64,000 nucleotides of DNA from an uncultured Acetatifactor sp. (GTDB taxonomy: Bacteria > Bacillota > Clostridia > Lachnospirales > Lachnospiraceae), in NCBI GenBank assembly GCA_934436435.1, contig CAKSAN010000003.1, forward strand, positions 62,001 through 126,000, written 5' to 3'. Numbering within the stretch: the first letter of the stretch is position 1; every line of letters starts with the position of its first letter. Of the stretch, positions 44,137-53,401 are shown one piece after another. Under the pieces are notes generated by a model that saw only the letters and a list, made by a program, of their open reading frames with translations, made no database searches and had not been told where the DNA came from. The position numbers and the translations under genes are program-made.

Positions 44137-45507
44137 TTATTCCCCTTTGGTGATCTGCCTTGCAACATAGACACCGCTGGCGGATGCATGGGACAGGGAA
44201 TGGGTCACACCGCTGCCGTCACCGATGATGTACAGGCCCTTGTGGCAGCTTTCCAGATGCTCGTCCAGTTCCACTTCCATATTATAGAACTTGACTTCCA
44301 CACCGTAGAGCAGAGTGTCGTCATTGGCGGTACCGGGCGCGATCTTGTCCAGGGCGTAGATCATTTCAATGATGCCGTCCAGAATACGCTTGGGCAGTAC
44401 CAGACTTAAGTCGCCGGGAGTCGCGGACAGGGTAGGTTCCACCATGCCCTCGGCAATACGCTTCGCATTACTGCGGCGGCCTCGCACCAGATCACCGAAA
44501 CGCTGTACGATGACTCCACCGCCCAGCATATTAGAGAGGCGGGCGATGCTTTCACCGTAGCCGTTGCTGTCCTTGAAGGGCTCGGAGAAATGCTTGGCCA
44601 CCAGCAGGGCGAAGTTGGTATTCTCCGTCTGTTTGTCGGCACCTTCGTAGCTGTGGCCGTTGACGGTGACGATGCCGTTAGTGTTCTCGTTTACGACGAT
44701 ACCATGGGGATTCATACAGAAGGTACGCACGGAGTCTTCGAATTTTTCGGTGCGGTATACGATCTTGCTCTCGTACAGTTCATCGGTCAGGTGAGAGAAG
44801 ATGACGGCGGGCAGCTCTACCCGGACACCGATATCCACACGGTTGGACTTGGTGTTGATATCCATATCCTTACAGATCTGCTCCATCCACTTGCTGCCGC
44901 TGCGGCCTACGGAGATAATGCACTTGTCGCAGTCGTAGGATCCGCTTTCACAGCAGATACGGTAGCCGCCGTCTGCGGCTTCCACGGTTTTCACCGGAGT
45001 GTCAAAATAGAAAGTCACTTTATCCTTGAGCTCCGCGTAGAGATTCTCCAATACGATGAAGTTGATATCCGTACCTAAGTGACGCACGGAAGCGTCCAGA
45101 AGGTTCAGCTTGTTCTGCATGCAGATCTTTTTAAAAGAAGTGCCTGCGGTGGAATACAGCTTCGTGCCCTCGCCGCCGAATTTCATATTGATGTCATCCA
45201 CATATTTCATCAGGTCGATGGCCTGGCTCTTACCGATGTATTCGTAGAGAGTGCCGCCGAAAGCGTTGGTGATATTGTATTTTCCGTCGGAAAAAGCTCC
45301 GGCGCCGCCGAAACCGCTCATGATGGAACAACTCTTACAGTTGATGCAGCTCTTGATCTTGTCTCCGTCGATGGGACAGTGGCGCTTCTCCAGGGGATGA
45401 CCTGACTCGAAGACAGCAATCTTCAAGTCAGGATTCTGTTGTACCAGTTCGTAGACGGAGAAGATACCGCCGGGGCCGGCACCGATGATGATTACGTCAT
45501 ATTTCAT
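44137..45507 (-). CDS. FAD-dependent dehydrogenase (geranylgeranyl-reductase-like fold)
   Basis: 456 residues. Dinucleotide-binding start YDVIIIGAGPGGIFSVYEL; conserved blocks MSGFGGAGAFSDGKYN near residue 64, KCIISVGRSGSKWM near residue 190, FCMNPHGIVV near residue 250 and the C-terminal GLYIIGDGSGVTHSLSHASA. The four-cysteine region (CPIDGDKIKSCINCKSC) is a regular feature of this uncharacterised group. The substrate is unknown. It precedes degV/plsC on the same strand. Confidence 0.85.
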   Translation of the reverse strand: MKYDVIIIGAGPGGIFSVYELVQQNPDLKIAVFESGHPLEKRHCPIDGDKIKSCINCKSCSIMSGFGGAGAFSDGKYNITNAFGGTLYEYIGKSQAIDLMKYVDDINMKFGGEGTKLYSTAGTSFKKICMQNKLNLLDASVRHLGTDINFIVLENLYAELKDKVTFYFDTPVKTVEAADGGYRICCESGSYDCDKCIISVGRSGSKWMEQICKDMDINTKSNRVDIGVRVELPAVIFSHLTDELYESKIVYRTEKFEDSVRTFCMNPHGIVVNENTNGIVTVNGHSYEGADKQTENTNFALLVAKHFSEPFKDSNGYGESIARLSNMLGGGVIVQRFGDLVRGRRSNAKRIAEGMVEPTLSATPGDLSLVLPKRILDGIIEMIYALDKIAPGTANDDTLLYGVEVKFYNMEVELDEHLESCHKGLYIIGDGSGVTHSLSHASASGVYVARQITKGE

Positions 45508-45688
45508 AGGGATAGGGTTCCTTTCTTATGGTTCTCTTGTATTCCTTGCGGGATGTGGTCGGACTTTGGGGAAGCCAAACACATCCAAAATATAGTATAC
45601 CATATTTTTTGATAAAAAGGGGAATAGAAATATAGCAAAATATGTGATAAAATCATAAATTGCAAGCTGTTTGGAGAGGTATTGTGAA

Positions 45689-47065
45689 ATGGAAGCAACA
45701 CAGAAGAAAAACAAATATGAAATAGATATGTGCAACGGCACCATTATGGACAAGCTGGTGTCCTTTGCGCTGCCCCTGATGGTGTCCAGTATTTTACAGC
45801 TGCTGTTCAATGCGGTGGATATCATTGTGGTGGGAAGGTTCACCGGAAGTCAGGCGCTGGCGGCGGTGGGGGCTACCACGGCCCTCATCAATATGTTCGT
45901 GAATCTCTTCATCGGGGTCTCGCTGGGAGCTAATGTACTGGCGGCCAGATTCTATGCTGCCGGCAAGGAGCGGGAGATGAGCGAAACGGTACATACGGCC
46001 ATTACCTTTGCACTGATCAGCGGTATCGTCATGGTATTCGTGGGACTGTTTTGTGCCAGAGGAGCGTTGGAACTGATGGATACTCCCGCGGATGTCATTG
46101 ATCAGGCAGAACTGTATATGAAGATTTATTTCTGCGGCATGCCCTTTTTCATGCTGTACAATTACGGAGCCGCCATCCTGCGGGCGGTGGGAGATACGAA
46201 GCGGCCGCTTCTGTTCCTGATCATCTCCGGAGCCATTAATGCGGGACTGAATCTGTTCCTGGTGATTGTATTTTCCATGGGGGTGGCAGGCGTGGCCATT
46301 GCTACGGTGATCTCGCAGATCATTTCCTGCGTACTGGTGTTGTGGTGCCTGTTCCATACGGACAGCTGCTACCGGCTGCAGATCTCAAAACTGGGAATGA
46401 AATGGGATTACCTGTTGCAGATCTTCCGGGTGGGAGTCCCCGCGGGGATCCAGAGCGTGGTCATCAACTTCTCCAACGCTCTGCTGCAATCTTCGGTCAA
46501 TTCCTTCGGATCCATTGCCATGGCGGGGTATACGGCGGCCAATAATATTTTCGGCTTTCTGTTCGTATCGGTGAATTCCATTACCCAGGCCTGCATGAGC
46601 TTCACCAGCCAGAATTACGGTGCCGGGAAGAAAAAGCGTATGGACCGGGTGCTGATCGACTGCATGATCCTGTCGGTGATCGTGGCATTGACCCTGGGCG
46701 GCGGTGCCAATCTCTTTGGGCCGCAGCTGCTTCACATCTATACGACGGATGCGGATGTCATTGCCTGTGGAACGGAGATTTTGTTATATACCACACTGAC
46801 TTACTTTTTATGCGGCATCATGGATCTGATTCCGGGAGCCTTGCGGGGCATGGGACATTCGGCGGTGCCTATGCTGTTATCCATTGTCGGAACGGTAGGA
46901 ACGAGAATCTTCTGGATCTATGGGGTATTCCCGATGCAGAGATCGCTGATGGTATTGTTTTTATCCTATCCTGCCTCCTGGACAGTGACGATATTGTTGC
47001 AGGCTGTGTGCTTCTATTTCGTCAGAAAAAAGGTACACAGCACCATACCGCAGGATCCGGCATAG
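45689..47065 (+). CDS. MATE family efflux transporter
   Basis: 458 residues with twelve hydrophobic helices. N-terminal block PLMVSSILQLLFNAVDIIVV and AVGATTALINMF, mid-loop AILRAVGDTKRPL, second-half block GVPAGIQSVVINFSNALLQ and C-terminal PGALRGMGHSAVP define the family. It exports cationic compounds in exchange for Na+ or H+. A second MATE gene follows; the fragment at 14.2 kb is a degraded relative. The ATG at 45689 is used. Confidence 0.93.
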   Translation: MEATQKKNKYEIDMCNGTIMDKLVSFALPLMVSSILQLLFNAVDIIVVGRFTGSQALAAVGATTALINMFVNLFIGVSLGANVLAARFYAAGKEREMSETVHTAITFALISGIVMVFVGLFCARGALELMDTPADVIDQAELYMKIYFCGMPFFMLYNYGAAILRAVGDTKRPLLFLIISGAINAGLNLFLVIVFSMGVAGVAIATVISQIISCVLVLWCLFHTDSCYRLQISKLGMKWDYLLQIFRVGVPAGIQSVVINFSNALLQSSVNSFGSIAMAGYTAANNIFGFLFVSVNSITQACMSFTSQNYGAGKKKRMDRVLIDCMILSVIVALTLGGGANLFGPQLLHIYTTDADVIACGTEILLYTTLTYFLCGIMDLIPGALRGMGHSAVPMLLSIVGTVGTRIFWIYGVFPMQRSLMVLFLSYPASWTVTILLQAVCFYFVRKKVHSTIPQDPA

Positions 47066-47139
47066 CTGTTTTCGGGAGTGGAAGTCCCGGGACAACAGAA
47101 GAAACAGAGTAAGAAACACATAGAGAATTGAGGAAAATT

Positions 47140-48528
47140 ATGTTAGCAAGATTAAAGAAAAAATACATCGGAGACTGGGATTTTTACCGGAAATACCTCT
47201 TACTGGCCATTCCCATGATCCTGCAAAATGCCATTACCAATCTGGTAAGCTTTCTGGATAATATTATGGTGGGACAGCTGGGAACGGAGCAGATGTCCGG
47301 TGTTGCCATTGTGAATCAGCTGATTTTTGTATATAATCTGGCGATTTTTGGAGCCGTGTCCGCCGCCAGCATCTTCGGAGCCCAGTATTTCGGCAAGGGC
47401 AATCACAAGGGACATATGTATTCCTTCCGGTTTAAACTGTATGCCACGTTGTTAGTGACCGGCGGGGCGATTCTTTTGTTCCTGACGAAGGGATCTGCGC
47501 TGATCTCTCTGTATCTGACGGATACGGTGGGTAACGGAGCCACGGAGGCAGCGCTGCAGTACGGTCTGGAATATCTGGTCATTATGATGGTGGGATTGAT
47601 CCCCTTTGCGGTGAACCAGTCCTATGCCACGAATATAAAGGAGACCGGCCAGACCTTTATACCAATGCTGGCCAGCTTCGTGGCGGTGGGAACCAATGCA
47701 ATTTTAGACTATCTGCTGATCTTCGGTATTGGTCCGTTTCCTGAAATGGGAGTGCAGGGAGCGGCGCTGGCTACTGTGATCGCCCGTTATATCGAGGCAC
47801 TGATCGTGGTGATCTGGGCACATATCCACCGGGCGAAGAACCGTTATCTGGAAGGAGCTTATACCGGTTTTGGCATTCCGGTGGAGGAATTGAAGGCGAT
47901 TCTGATCAAGGGATTTCCGCTAATGATCAACGAAGTATTGTGGGCTGCGGGCATGACAACGGTGACACAGTGCTATTCTGTCAGAGGACTGGATGTGGTG
48001 GCGGGACTGAATATTGCCTCCACCATCACGAACCTGTTCAATATCGTCTATCTTCAGCTGGGTGCCTGTATCAGCATTGTGGTAGGACAGTATCTGGGAG
48101 CAGGAAAACTGGAGGAGGCCAAAGATGCGGACAACAAGATGATCGTGTTCAGCGTGTTCTGCTGTGTGATCATGGCGGCATTAATGTTTGTAGTAGGAGG
48201 ATTTTTCCCCGGCATTTACAATACTTCCGAAGAGATCAAGGCGCTGGCCACAAGCTTTATTGCGGTATCGGCGATGATTATGCCCCTTTGTTCTTTCAGC
48301 CATGCATCTTATTTTACACTGCGCTCCGGCGGCAAGACGCTGGTGACTTTCCTGTTTGATTCGGTGTTTACCTGGATCGTGGTGGTGCCTGCAGCATATC
48401 TGCTGGCACATTTCACCGGACTGGGGATCGTGAGCATTTATTTCCTGGTACAGGGCACGGAGTTAATTAAGGTGATCATCGGTTATTGCATGGTGAAGAG
48501 TAATGTCTGGGTGGTACAGATGGTATAA
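47140..48528 (+). CDS. MATE family efflux transporter
   Basis: 462 residues, twelve predicted helices. AIPMILQNAITNLVSFLDNI and AIVNQLIFVYNLAIFGAVSA open the first half; KGFPLMINEVLWAAGMTTVT opens the second. It differs from its neighbour clearly enough (no shared 10-residue run noticed) to be an independent subfamily rather than a recent duplicate. The ATG at 47140 follows TTGAGGAAAATT. About 75 bases separate it from the first MATE gene, so they may share a transcript. Confidence 0.93.
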   Translation: MLARLKKKYIGDWDFYRKYLLLAIPMILQNAITNLVSFLDNIMVGQLGTEQMSGVAIVNQLIFVYNLAIFGAVSAASIFGAQYFGKGNHKGHMYSFRFKLYATLLVTGGAILLFLTKGSALISLYLTDTVGNGATEAALQYGLEYLVIMMVGLIPFAVNQSYATNIKETGQTFIPMLASFVAVGTNAILDYLLIFGIGPFPEMGVQGAALATVIARYIEALIVVIWAHIHRAKNRYLEGAYTGFGIPVEELKAILIKGFPLMINEVLWAAGMTTVTQCYSVRGLDVVAGLNIASTITNLFNIVYLQLGACISIVVGQYLGAGKLEEAKDADNKMIVFSVFCCVIMAALMFVVGGFFPGIYNTSEEIKALATSFIAVSAMIMPLCSFSHASYFTLRSGGKTLVTFLFDSVFTWIVVVPAAYLLAHFTGLGIVSIYFLVQGTELIKVIIGYCMVKSNVWVVQMV

Positions 48529-48553
48529 ATGCAGGAGATGGGTGGAAATTAAC

Positions 48554-49168
48554 ATGAATATGAATATGGGACAGAAAATTTTACTGATCGTAGGAGGCGC
48601 GTTTGCAGCCATCGGCGCAGTGCTGACAGTGGTATTCGGCAGTGTCGGGAGGGTGTTTTTGCCAATGAGGGCTTTTCTGGCATTGCCGCTGTTTTTTGTG
48701 ATATTGGGCATTTGTTTTATTGCAGCGGTACTGATCGGGCAGCACAAAAAGACAGTCATTGTAAAAAAAGGAACCAGATACGCCGCCAAGATCTACAGCT
48801 ATACGGAGAATACCGCCTATACGGTAAACGGCAGATTCCCGGTGAATGTGATCGTGCATTATTTTGACAAAAATCAGATCGAGCGGGAGGCCGTGATCCC
48901 CACAGCATTTGAAAAAGGTTCCGGGGCCTATCCCATCGGCATGACCATGGATATCTACGAATATCAGGGCAGATACGGATTCGATCCCGGGTCCGTCCGG
49001 GATGAGATCCTGCCGGGAGAGCAGGAACTGATGGATGATAAGCCCGTGGATCCCTCTAAGCTTCGAATGACGGCGGTGCAATGTCCGAACTGCGGCGCCT
49101 CCTATCAGGCGGCAGCAGGGTATACCGGACGATGCCCGTATTGCGGAAGTTATCACGATGTAGAGTAG
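48554..49168 (+). CDS. Zinc-ribbon membrane protein, hypothetical (DUF3592-like)
   Basis: 204 residues. Two membrane helices (ILLIVGGAFAAIGAVLTVVF; ALPLFFVILGICFIAAVLIG), a beta-rich soluble middle (YTVNGRFPVNVIVHYFDKNQ) resembling DUF3592, and a C-terminal zinc ribbon with CPNCG and CPYCG. No known function. The ATG at 48554 has GGTGG upstream; the open frame begins inside the preceding MATE gene at 48503 but lacks support. Confidence 0.75.
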   Translation: MNMNMGQKILLIVGGAFAAIGAVLTVVFGSVGRVFLPMRAFLALPLFFVILGICFIAAVLIGQHKKTVIVKKGTRYAAKIYSYTENTAYTVNGRFPVNVIVHYFDKNQIEREAVIPTAFEKGSGAYPIGMTMDIYEYQGRYGFDPGSVRDEILPGEQELMDDKPVDPSKLRMTAVQCPNCGASYQAAAGYTGRCPYCGSYHDVE

Positions 49169-49176
49169 GAACAGGA

Positions 49177-49824
49177 TCAGTCCGGCTGCTTTTCTTCCAG
49201 CAGAGGAAGTTTAGACTGGGGATATTGAAGGCGGATGGTGTTCAGGATAGTGTCAAAATCGGATTCCAGAGCCTCCCAGTCGGCTAACGGAACTGTAGCA
49301 TCCAACTGCAGCATATTTCCCTGTATGGGAACGTCAGGATCGGACAGCGTCAGGAAGAGCCAATATTTTTCATCGGTCTTTAGAGTCTCGGTGTATTTCC
49401 AGCCGCTGAGGTTCCCGTAAGGCAGGGTGATCTCCTCACTGGTGACACCGGTGCCGCAGATCCCCAGCATGGGAGCATAGGCAAGAGTAAAAGTATCTTC
49501 CGGGTATGCGATGTTCCAGAAGACGATGGCATCGGTGACGGTCTCATAGACAGTTACGCTGCGGATCTCATAGTCCCAGGTCTCCGGAAGGAACAGGGAG
49601 AACTGTACCGACCCAAGATCGCAGACGGCTTCATTCCCTATGGATATCGCCAGATCGTCGGCAGGACCGGTCTCCGGGCATTCCGTAGGAGCGAGACTTT
49701 CCGCAATGACCGGATCAATCGGCCCGGTGGGGGCCGTGGCGCTCTGCGACCCTTCGGAAGCCCCACAGCCTGTCACAGACAGCGCAAGCATAGCTGCCAG
49801 TGATAATAAAATGGTTTTCTTCAT
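49177..49824 (-). CDS. Lipoprotein, hypothetical
   Basis: 215 residues with a lipoprotein signal (KKTILLSLAAMLALSVTGC, lipobox VTGC). A Ser/Thr/Pro linker leads to a compact domain (VQFSLFLPETWDYEIRSVTV, then LPYGNLSGWKYTETLKTDEK) like other uncharacterised extracellular lipoproteins of Firmicutes. The ATG at 49824 is chosen since GGGAGGG is correctly spaced for it. Its 3' end is only 8 bases from the convergent zinc-ribbon gene. Confidence 0.75.
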   Translation of the reverse strand: MKKTILLSLAAMLALSVTGCGASEGSQSATAPTGPIDPVIAESLAPTECPETGPADDLAISIGNEAVCDLGSVQFSLFLPETWDYEIRSVTVYETVTDAIVFWNIAYPEDTFTLAYAPMLGICGTGVTSEEITLPYGNLSGWKYTETLKTDEKYWLFLTLSDPDVPIQGNMLQLDATVPLADWEALESDFDTILNTIRLQYPQSKLPLLEEKQPD

Positions 49825-49942
49825 AAACATACCCTCCCAAAGACGTTAAGTGTTATGGTGATCTACCTTATAAGACGACTTTCGGGAGAGGAAGTTTCAG
49901 TAACTAGAAAGTTAATTTGGTGTAAAAAACCTCAAAACAATG

Positions 49943-49990
49943 AATTCCGTACAAAAAAGTTCCTAAATCAGGAATTTTTGTACGGAATTT
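49943..49990. terminator. Repeated hairpin, copy 2
   Basis: Perfect AATTCCGTACAAAAA/TTTTTGTACGGAATT arms, the same stem as 31186-31234, with a slightly different loop (GTTCCTAAATCAGG against CTTTCTAAATAAAG). It lies upstream of the lipoprotein gene. Confidence 0.7.
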
Positions 49991-50089
49991 CTTTATTTCG
50001 CTCACACAGCGAAAATAGAGTCCGTTCGCATAGCAAAATCGCATATTTTTGTATTTTTTTCATTAATATTTGCGTTTTAAATACAAACA

Positions 50090-50176
50090 GAACTCCCGGA
50101 GTGGCAGAAGGCCCTCATGCAGGTGTCTGTCGGAGACCGATACCTGCATGAGGGCCTTCTGCCGCTCCGGGAGTTC
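50090..50176. repeat. 35-bp near-perfect GC-rich inverted repeat
   Basis: 50090-50124 pairs with 50142-50176 at all 35 positions (one T:G), leaving a 17-base loop. No T-run follows on either strand. It lies just downstream of the hemolysin III gene (28 bases from its stop) and upstream of the lipoprotein gene. Confidence 0.85.
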
Positions 50177-50204
50177 GTCCGGTTTAAGTTTATAAACTCT
50201 CTAT

Positions 50205-50855
50205 TTACGCCACATACAGATACATAAAAATGAAATGGCAGATACTTCCGCCCATGACGAAGAGGTGGAACACTTCGTGGGAGCCGAAAGACTTATGCTT
50301 TGCGTTGAAAATCGGAAGCTTCAGGGCATAGATGACACCGCCCACGGTATAGATGATTCCGCCGGCCAGCAGCCAGAGGAAAGCAGGCAGGGACAGGGTC
50401 TTCAGCAAAGGTCCGAATACCAGAACACATACCCAGCCCATGGCAATGTAGATTACAGAGGAAAACCACTTGGGGCAGGTGATCCAGCAGGCCTTTACGA
50501 TCATGCCGACGGCGGCAATTCCCCAGACCAGTGCCAGTAACGTATATCCCAGCTTGCCGCCTAATACGATGAGGCATATCGGAGTATAGGATCCGGCAAT
50601 CAGCACGAAGATCATCATATGATCCAGTTTACGGAAGATCCGGAGACTTTTTCCGGTAAGATCCACGGAATGATAGGTGGCGCTGGCCCCATACAACAGG
50701 ATCATACTGCCCATGAATATAGCCATGGCCAGAAAACTTTCCCGCCCGGACTGCACACCGGCTTTCACTAACAGCGGCACGGCTGCGAACACGGCCATCA
50801 TCATGGCAATAAAATGGGTAATGGCACTTCCGGGCTCCCTTATGGTAATCTGCAT
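50205..50855 (-). CDS. Hemolysin III / PAQR family membrane protein
   Basis: 216 residues, seven helices. PGSAITHFIAMMMAVFAAVP near the N-terminus, the conserved SATYHS, KLDHMMIFVLIAGSYTPICL, and the C-terminal FGSHEVFHLFVMGGSICHF with the metal-site histidines are all present. The biochemical role of bacterial members is unsettled. The ATG at 50855 follows AAAGGAGGAGTTATT, a strong ribosome site; the longer frame to 50906 is not needed. Confidence 0.92.
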   Translation of the reverse strand: MQITIREPGSAITHFIAMMMAVFAAVPLLVKAGVQSGRESFLAMAIFMGSMILLYGASATYHSVDLTGKSLRIFRKLDHMMIFVLIAGSYTPICLIVLGGKLGYTLLALVWGIAAVGMIVKACWITCPKWFSSVIYIAMGWVCVLVFGPLLKTLSLPAFLWLLAGGIIYTVGGVIYALKLPIFNAKHKSFGSHEVFHLFVMGGSICHFIFMYLYVA

Positions 50856-51097
50856 AATAACTCCTCCTTTTCGGCCGGTATTCTGCCGGCGAATCTTATG
50901 ATCCAATGAAATGCATTGAGTGAGCGACGCTCACGATATAGTATTCACACTATACAAAACACAATACATGTCTTGCTAAACTTTTACATGTAGTTTTAAA
51001 AACTACATCTGATAAGGCAAATACTACACCGGAAAAAAGGAAAAGTCAATAGAAGAAAAAACATTTGGGAGAAAAGTATCAGAAAGTCCCGGAGAAG
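50856..51097. other. Spacer with dispersed repeat and palindrome
   Basis: Contains the repeat GAAATGCATTGAGTGAGC-gac-GCTCAC (50908-50934, shared with 22185-22211) and a perfect palindrome ATGTAGTTTT-A-AAAACTACAT (50988-51008). The latter lies ~130 bases upstream of hemolysin III and could be an operator. No ORF. Confidence 0.5.
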
Positions 51098-51364
51098 TCA
51101 GTCCTCTTCGATGATCTGTATTTCCAGATAATCAAAATCGATTGCTTCCACAAAGCTGTCCTGTGTAAAACGGGTCTTGTTATGACGTTTAAAGTCCGCA
51201 ATATTCATGTCCAGCCAGATGGGAGTACCCAGGTCAAACCGGTGACAGACTTCATCCAGAGAGTGAAAGACCTTGTGCGTACGGGTATCGTTACTGCCGT
51301 CTTCAATGCAGGTGTCCTTCAGCATATGATTATTTTTAAAAATTTTGGCCCACATACGGAACAT
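51098..51364 (-). CDS. Conserved hypothetical protein, 88 aa
   Basis: A short soluble acidic protein (opening MFRMWAKIFKNNHMLKD, end DFDYLEIQIIEED). The block HSLDEVCHRFDLGTPIWLDM then NIADFKRHNKTRF suggests a small compact fold; such proteins are common in Lachnospiraceae with no function assigned. AAGGAGAT provides a strong ribosome site. It stands alone. Confidence 0.75.
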   Translation of the reverse strand: MFRMWAKIFKNNHMLKDTCIEDGSNDTRTHKVFHSLDEVCHRFDLGTPIWLDMNIADFKRHNKTRFTQDSFVEAIDFDYLEIQIIEED

Positions 51365-51694
51365 AGAAAATCTCCTTATGCAAAAAAGTTTCAGACTTAT
51401 TTTTTGATTATAATAGGAAGCAGTTTTCCCTGCAAGCAGAATAGACTGACTTTGTTCATAAATTGACGTTCGGATCAGGAACTGTTACGACTTATATATA
51501 AAAATGCCCAATCAATCTTAAAAAATAATAAAGGTTTTGTTAAAATTATACATTTTTAGCGGGAGGTATGCTATAATTATTTTAAACGAGTCGTACGAAA
51601 GCAGAATTTCCGTAACGAAAAAGCGTCTACGGAATAAAGTGATATGAGAAAATGGTCACAGATCCGTCTGTGACAGAGAAGATTGAGAGGTAAT
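51365..51694. promoter_or_regulatory. Leader of the small alarmone synthetase gene
   Basis: An extended -10 (TG at 51569-51570, TATAAT at 51572-51577) would start a ~110-base leader. It contains two small hairpins: TTCCGTA/TACGGAA (51608-51614, 51628-51634) and TCACAGA/TCTGTGA (51656-51662, 51667-51673). No ORF. Confidence 0.5.
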
Positions 51695-52357
51695 ATGGAG
51701 TTTAAGGTAGAAAACGGGGATGGAATCGACAGTTGGAAGGAGGTTACGCTGGTATACAGCGCAGCGCTGCGTCAGATGGAGACGAAGATGCAGATTCTGA
51801 ATGACGAATTTCAACATGTACACCAGTACAATCCCATCGAGCACATCAAGGCCCGGATCAAGACCCCGGAAAGCATTGTGAAGAAGCTGAAACGTTACGG
51901 TCAGGAATCCACCATAGATAATATGGTAAAATACATAAACGATATTGCAGGTATCCGGATTATCTGTTCCTTTACGTCCGACATCTATCGCATTGCGGAT
52001 ATGATTCGGGATCAGAGGGACATCAAAGTGATCGCAGTGAAGGATTACATTACCTACCCTAAGGCCAGCGGATACAAAAGCTATCACATGATCGTCAGCA
52101 TTCCGGTCTACCTGTCGGATCGAACGGTGGACACGAAGGTGGAGGTACAGATCCGGACGGTTGCCATGGATTTCTGGGCCAGCCTGGAGCACAAGATCCA
52201 CTACAAATTCGAAGGAGATGCCCCGGAGAGTATTAAGAACGAACTGGTGGAGTGTGCGAGAATGGTATCTGATCTGGATGCAAGAATGTTGTCTCTGAAC
52301 GAAGAGATTCTTGTCATCAGCAAAAAACGGGAAGAAGAAAAGCAATTAAATATCTAA
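51695..52357 (+). CDS. Small alarmone (p)ppGpp synthetase
   Basis: 220 residues of the RelA/SpoT synthetase domain alone (RelQ/RelP-like). HIKARIKTPESIVKKLKRYG near residue 50, DIAGIRIICSF near residue 85, KDYITYPKASGYKSYHMIV with the substrate loop near residue 115, and VEVQIRTVAMDFWASLEHKI near residue 150 are the classic motifs. No hydrolase, TGS or ACT domain is present. It makes ppGpp under stress. The ATG at 51695 follows GAGAGG. Confidence 0.93.
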   Translation: MEFKVENGDGIDSWKEVTLVYSAALRQMETKMQILNDEFQHVHQYNPIEHIKARIKTPESIVKKLKRYGQESTIDNMVKYINDIAGIRIICSFTSDIYRIADMIRDQRDIKVIAVKDYITYPKASGYKSYHMIVSIPVYLSDRTVDTKVEVQIRTVAMDFWASLEHKIHYKFEGDAPESIKNELVECARMVSDLDARMLSLNEEILVISKKREEEKQLNI

Positions 52358-52371
52358 TGAGCAAAATATCA

Positions 52372-52415
52372 AAAAGGCTTCTGTCGGCGAAAGACGAAAC
52401 GACAGAAGCCCTTTT
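52372..52415 (+). terminator. Intrinsic terminator of the alarmone synthetase gene
   Basis: AAAAGGCTTCTGTCG pairs with CGACAGAAGCC-cTTTT. The T-run is short but the stem is long. Confidence 0.85.
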
Positions 52416-52477
52416 AACTACCAGTAAAACCCCGTAAAATGAGGAGTGCCCAGACACCTTCCGGCGCCTGGGCTATT

Positions 52478-52573
52478 ATGAAAAAATTTATCTTATATGC
52501 TTTGTTCATTGGAAGTCTTATCGCTTCCTTGACTGTAAATAAAGTATACCAATCAATTATGAACAGAATATGA
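52478..52573 (+). CDS. Possible 31-residue membrane peptide
   Basis: ATG AAA AAA at 52478 opens KKFILYALFIGSLIASLTV and then NKVYQSIMNRI, a single hydrophobic helix with a basic start. The frame is open from 52439. The ribosome site is weak and a hairpin (GCCCAG/CTGGGC, 52448-52473) lies directly upstream. It may be chance; reported as weak. Confidence 0.25.
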   Translation: MKKFILYALFIGSLIASLTVNKVYQSIMNRI

Positions 52574-52778
52574 ACACGATGTGAAAACTTGGTGAATTTT
52601 ACGAAAAAGCTATGAAACGAAAAAAGAAACTGTACAAATTGCATAAAAATACATATCCCCAGAAAACGCAGTATTCATGGGGTTTTGGTTGTAACCGGAG
52701 AATAAACATGGTAAAATAAGTACAGTTGAAACGGGAAACAGTTCACATGAGGGACGAAATATGTTTGGAGGAAGATGG

Positions 52779-53381
52779 ATGGATACTTTTATGGATAAAC
52801 TTGCACAAAAGCTGAATGCGCAGGAAATGATCAAGGCGAATTCCGCTGCAGATGCCGAAGAGATGGATCAGCTGAAAAGCCAATTGAGGGAATACGATGA
52901 GTGTCTGGCACAGATGCAGCAGGTCAATAAGGAACTGAAGGCGATCAACCACGAGATGGAGAAACTGATGTCTGAGACCATCACGCCTGAGGTGACCAGA
53001 CTTTCCGAGGAAGGTGTGGCTGCTCTTCAGAAGATGCAGCAGGAGAATGCAGAGAAGCTGGAAGAACTGGGACAGCGGTATGCGGCGAAGCTGGAGGAAT
53101 TACAGCAGAGTACCGAGGCGTTGGACGAGCTTCAGAAGCATATGGATGAAAAATTAAGCAGCACGGAAGAGAATGTACATAAGGAATGCGTAAAAGTATA
53201 CCGCAATGTACAGGCTGCCGTAGTGGAAGAGAATGAGAAGCAGACCGAAGCCATCGCAGCGAAAGTGAAAGAGGATCTCGGCGGTAAACTGAACGGTGTA
53301 CTGGGAGTATCCATTGCGGCACTGGTAATGGTCGCTGCGGACATCGTCCTTCATGTATTGAGTATTTTACATATTTTCTAG
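52779..53381 (+). CDS. Coiled-coil protein with C-terminal membrane anchor
   Basis: About 200 residues. Nearly all is predicted coiled coil (EEMDQLKSQLREYDECLAQM and later KMQQENAEKLEELGQRYAAK). The last ~25 residues form one membrane helix (LGVSIAALVMVAADIVLHVL). Function unknown. GGAGGA precedes the ATG at 52779 by six bases; the ATG at 52761 also has a GAGGG and is an alternative. A flavin reductase follows by 20 bases. Confidence 0.75.
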   Translation: MDTFMDKLAQKLNAQEMIKANSAADAEEMDQLKSQLREYDECLAQMQQVNKELKAINHEMEKLMSETITPEVTRLSEEGVAALQKMQQENAEKLEELGQRYAAKLEELQQSTEALDELQKHMDEKLSSTEENVHKECVKVYRNVQAAVVEENEKQTEAIAAKVKEDLGGKLNGVLGVSIAALVMVAADIVLHVLSILHIF

Positions 53382-53401
53382 GGAAATGAGGTTTTACGGA
53401 A

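Noticed and set aside
50988..51008. The palindrome ATGTAGTTTT-A-AAAACTACAT as a BlaI/CopY operator
   Set aside because: Half-sites are in the opposite order to TACANNTGTA-type operators and no BlaI-like gene adjoins; kept only as an unassigned palindrome.
52439..52477. Upstream extension of the 31-residue ORF to an ATG at 52439
   Set aside because: No ribosome site, and the stretch is mostly the arms of a GC-rich hairpin.
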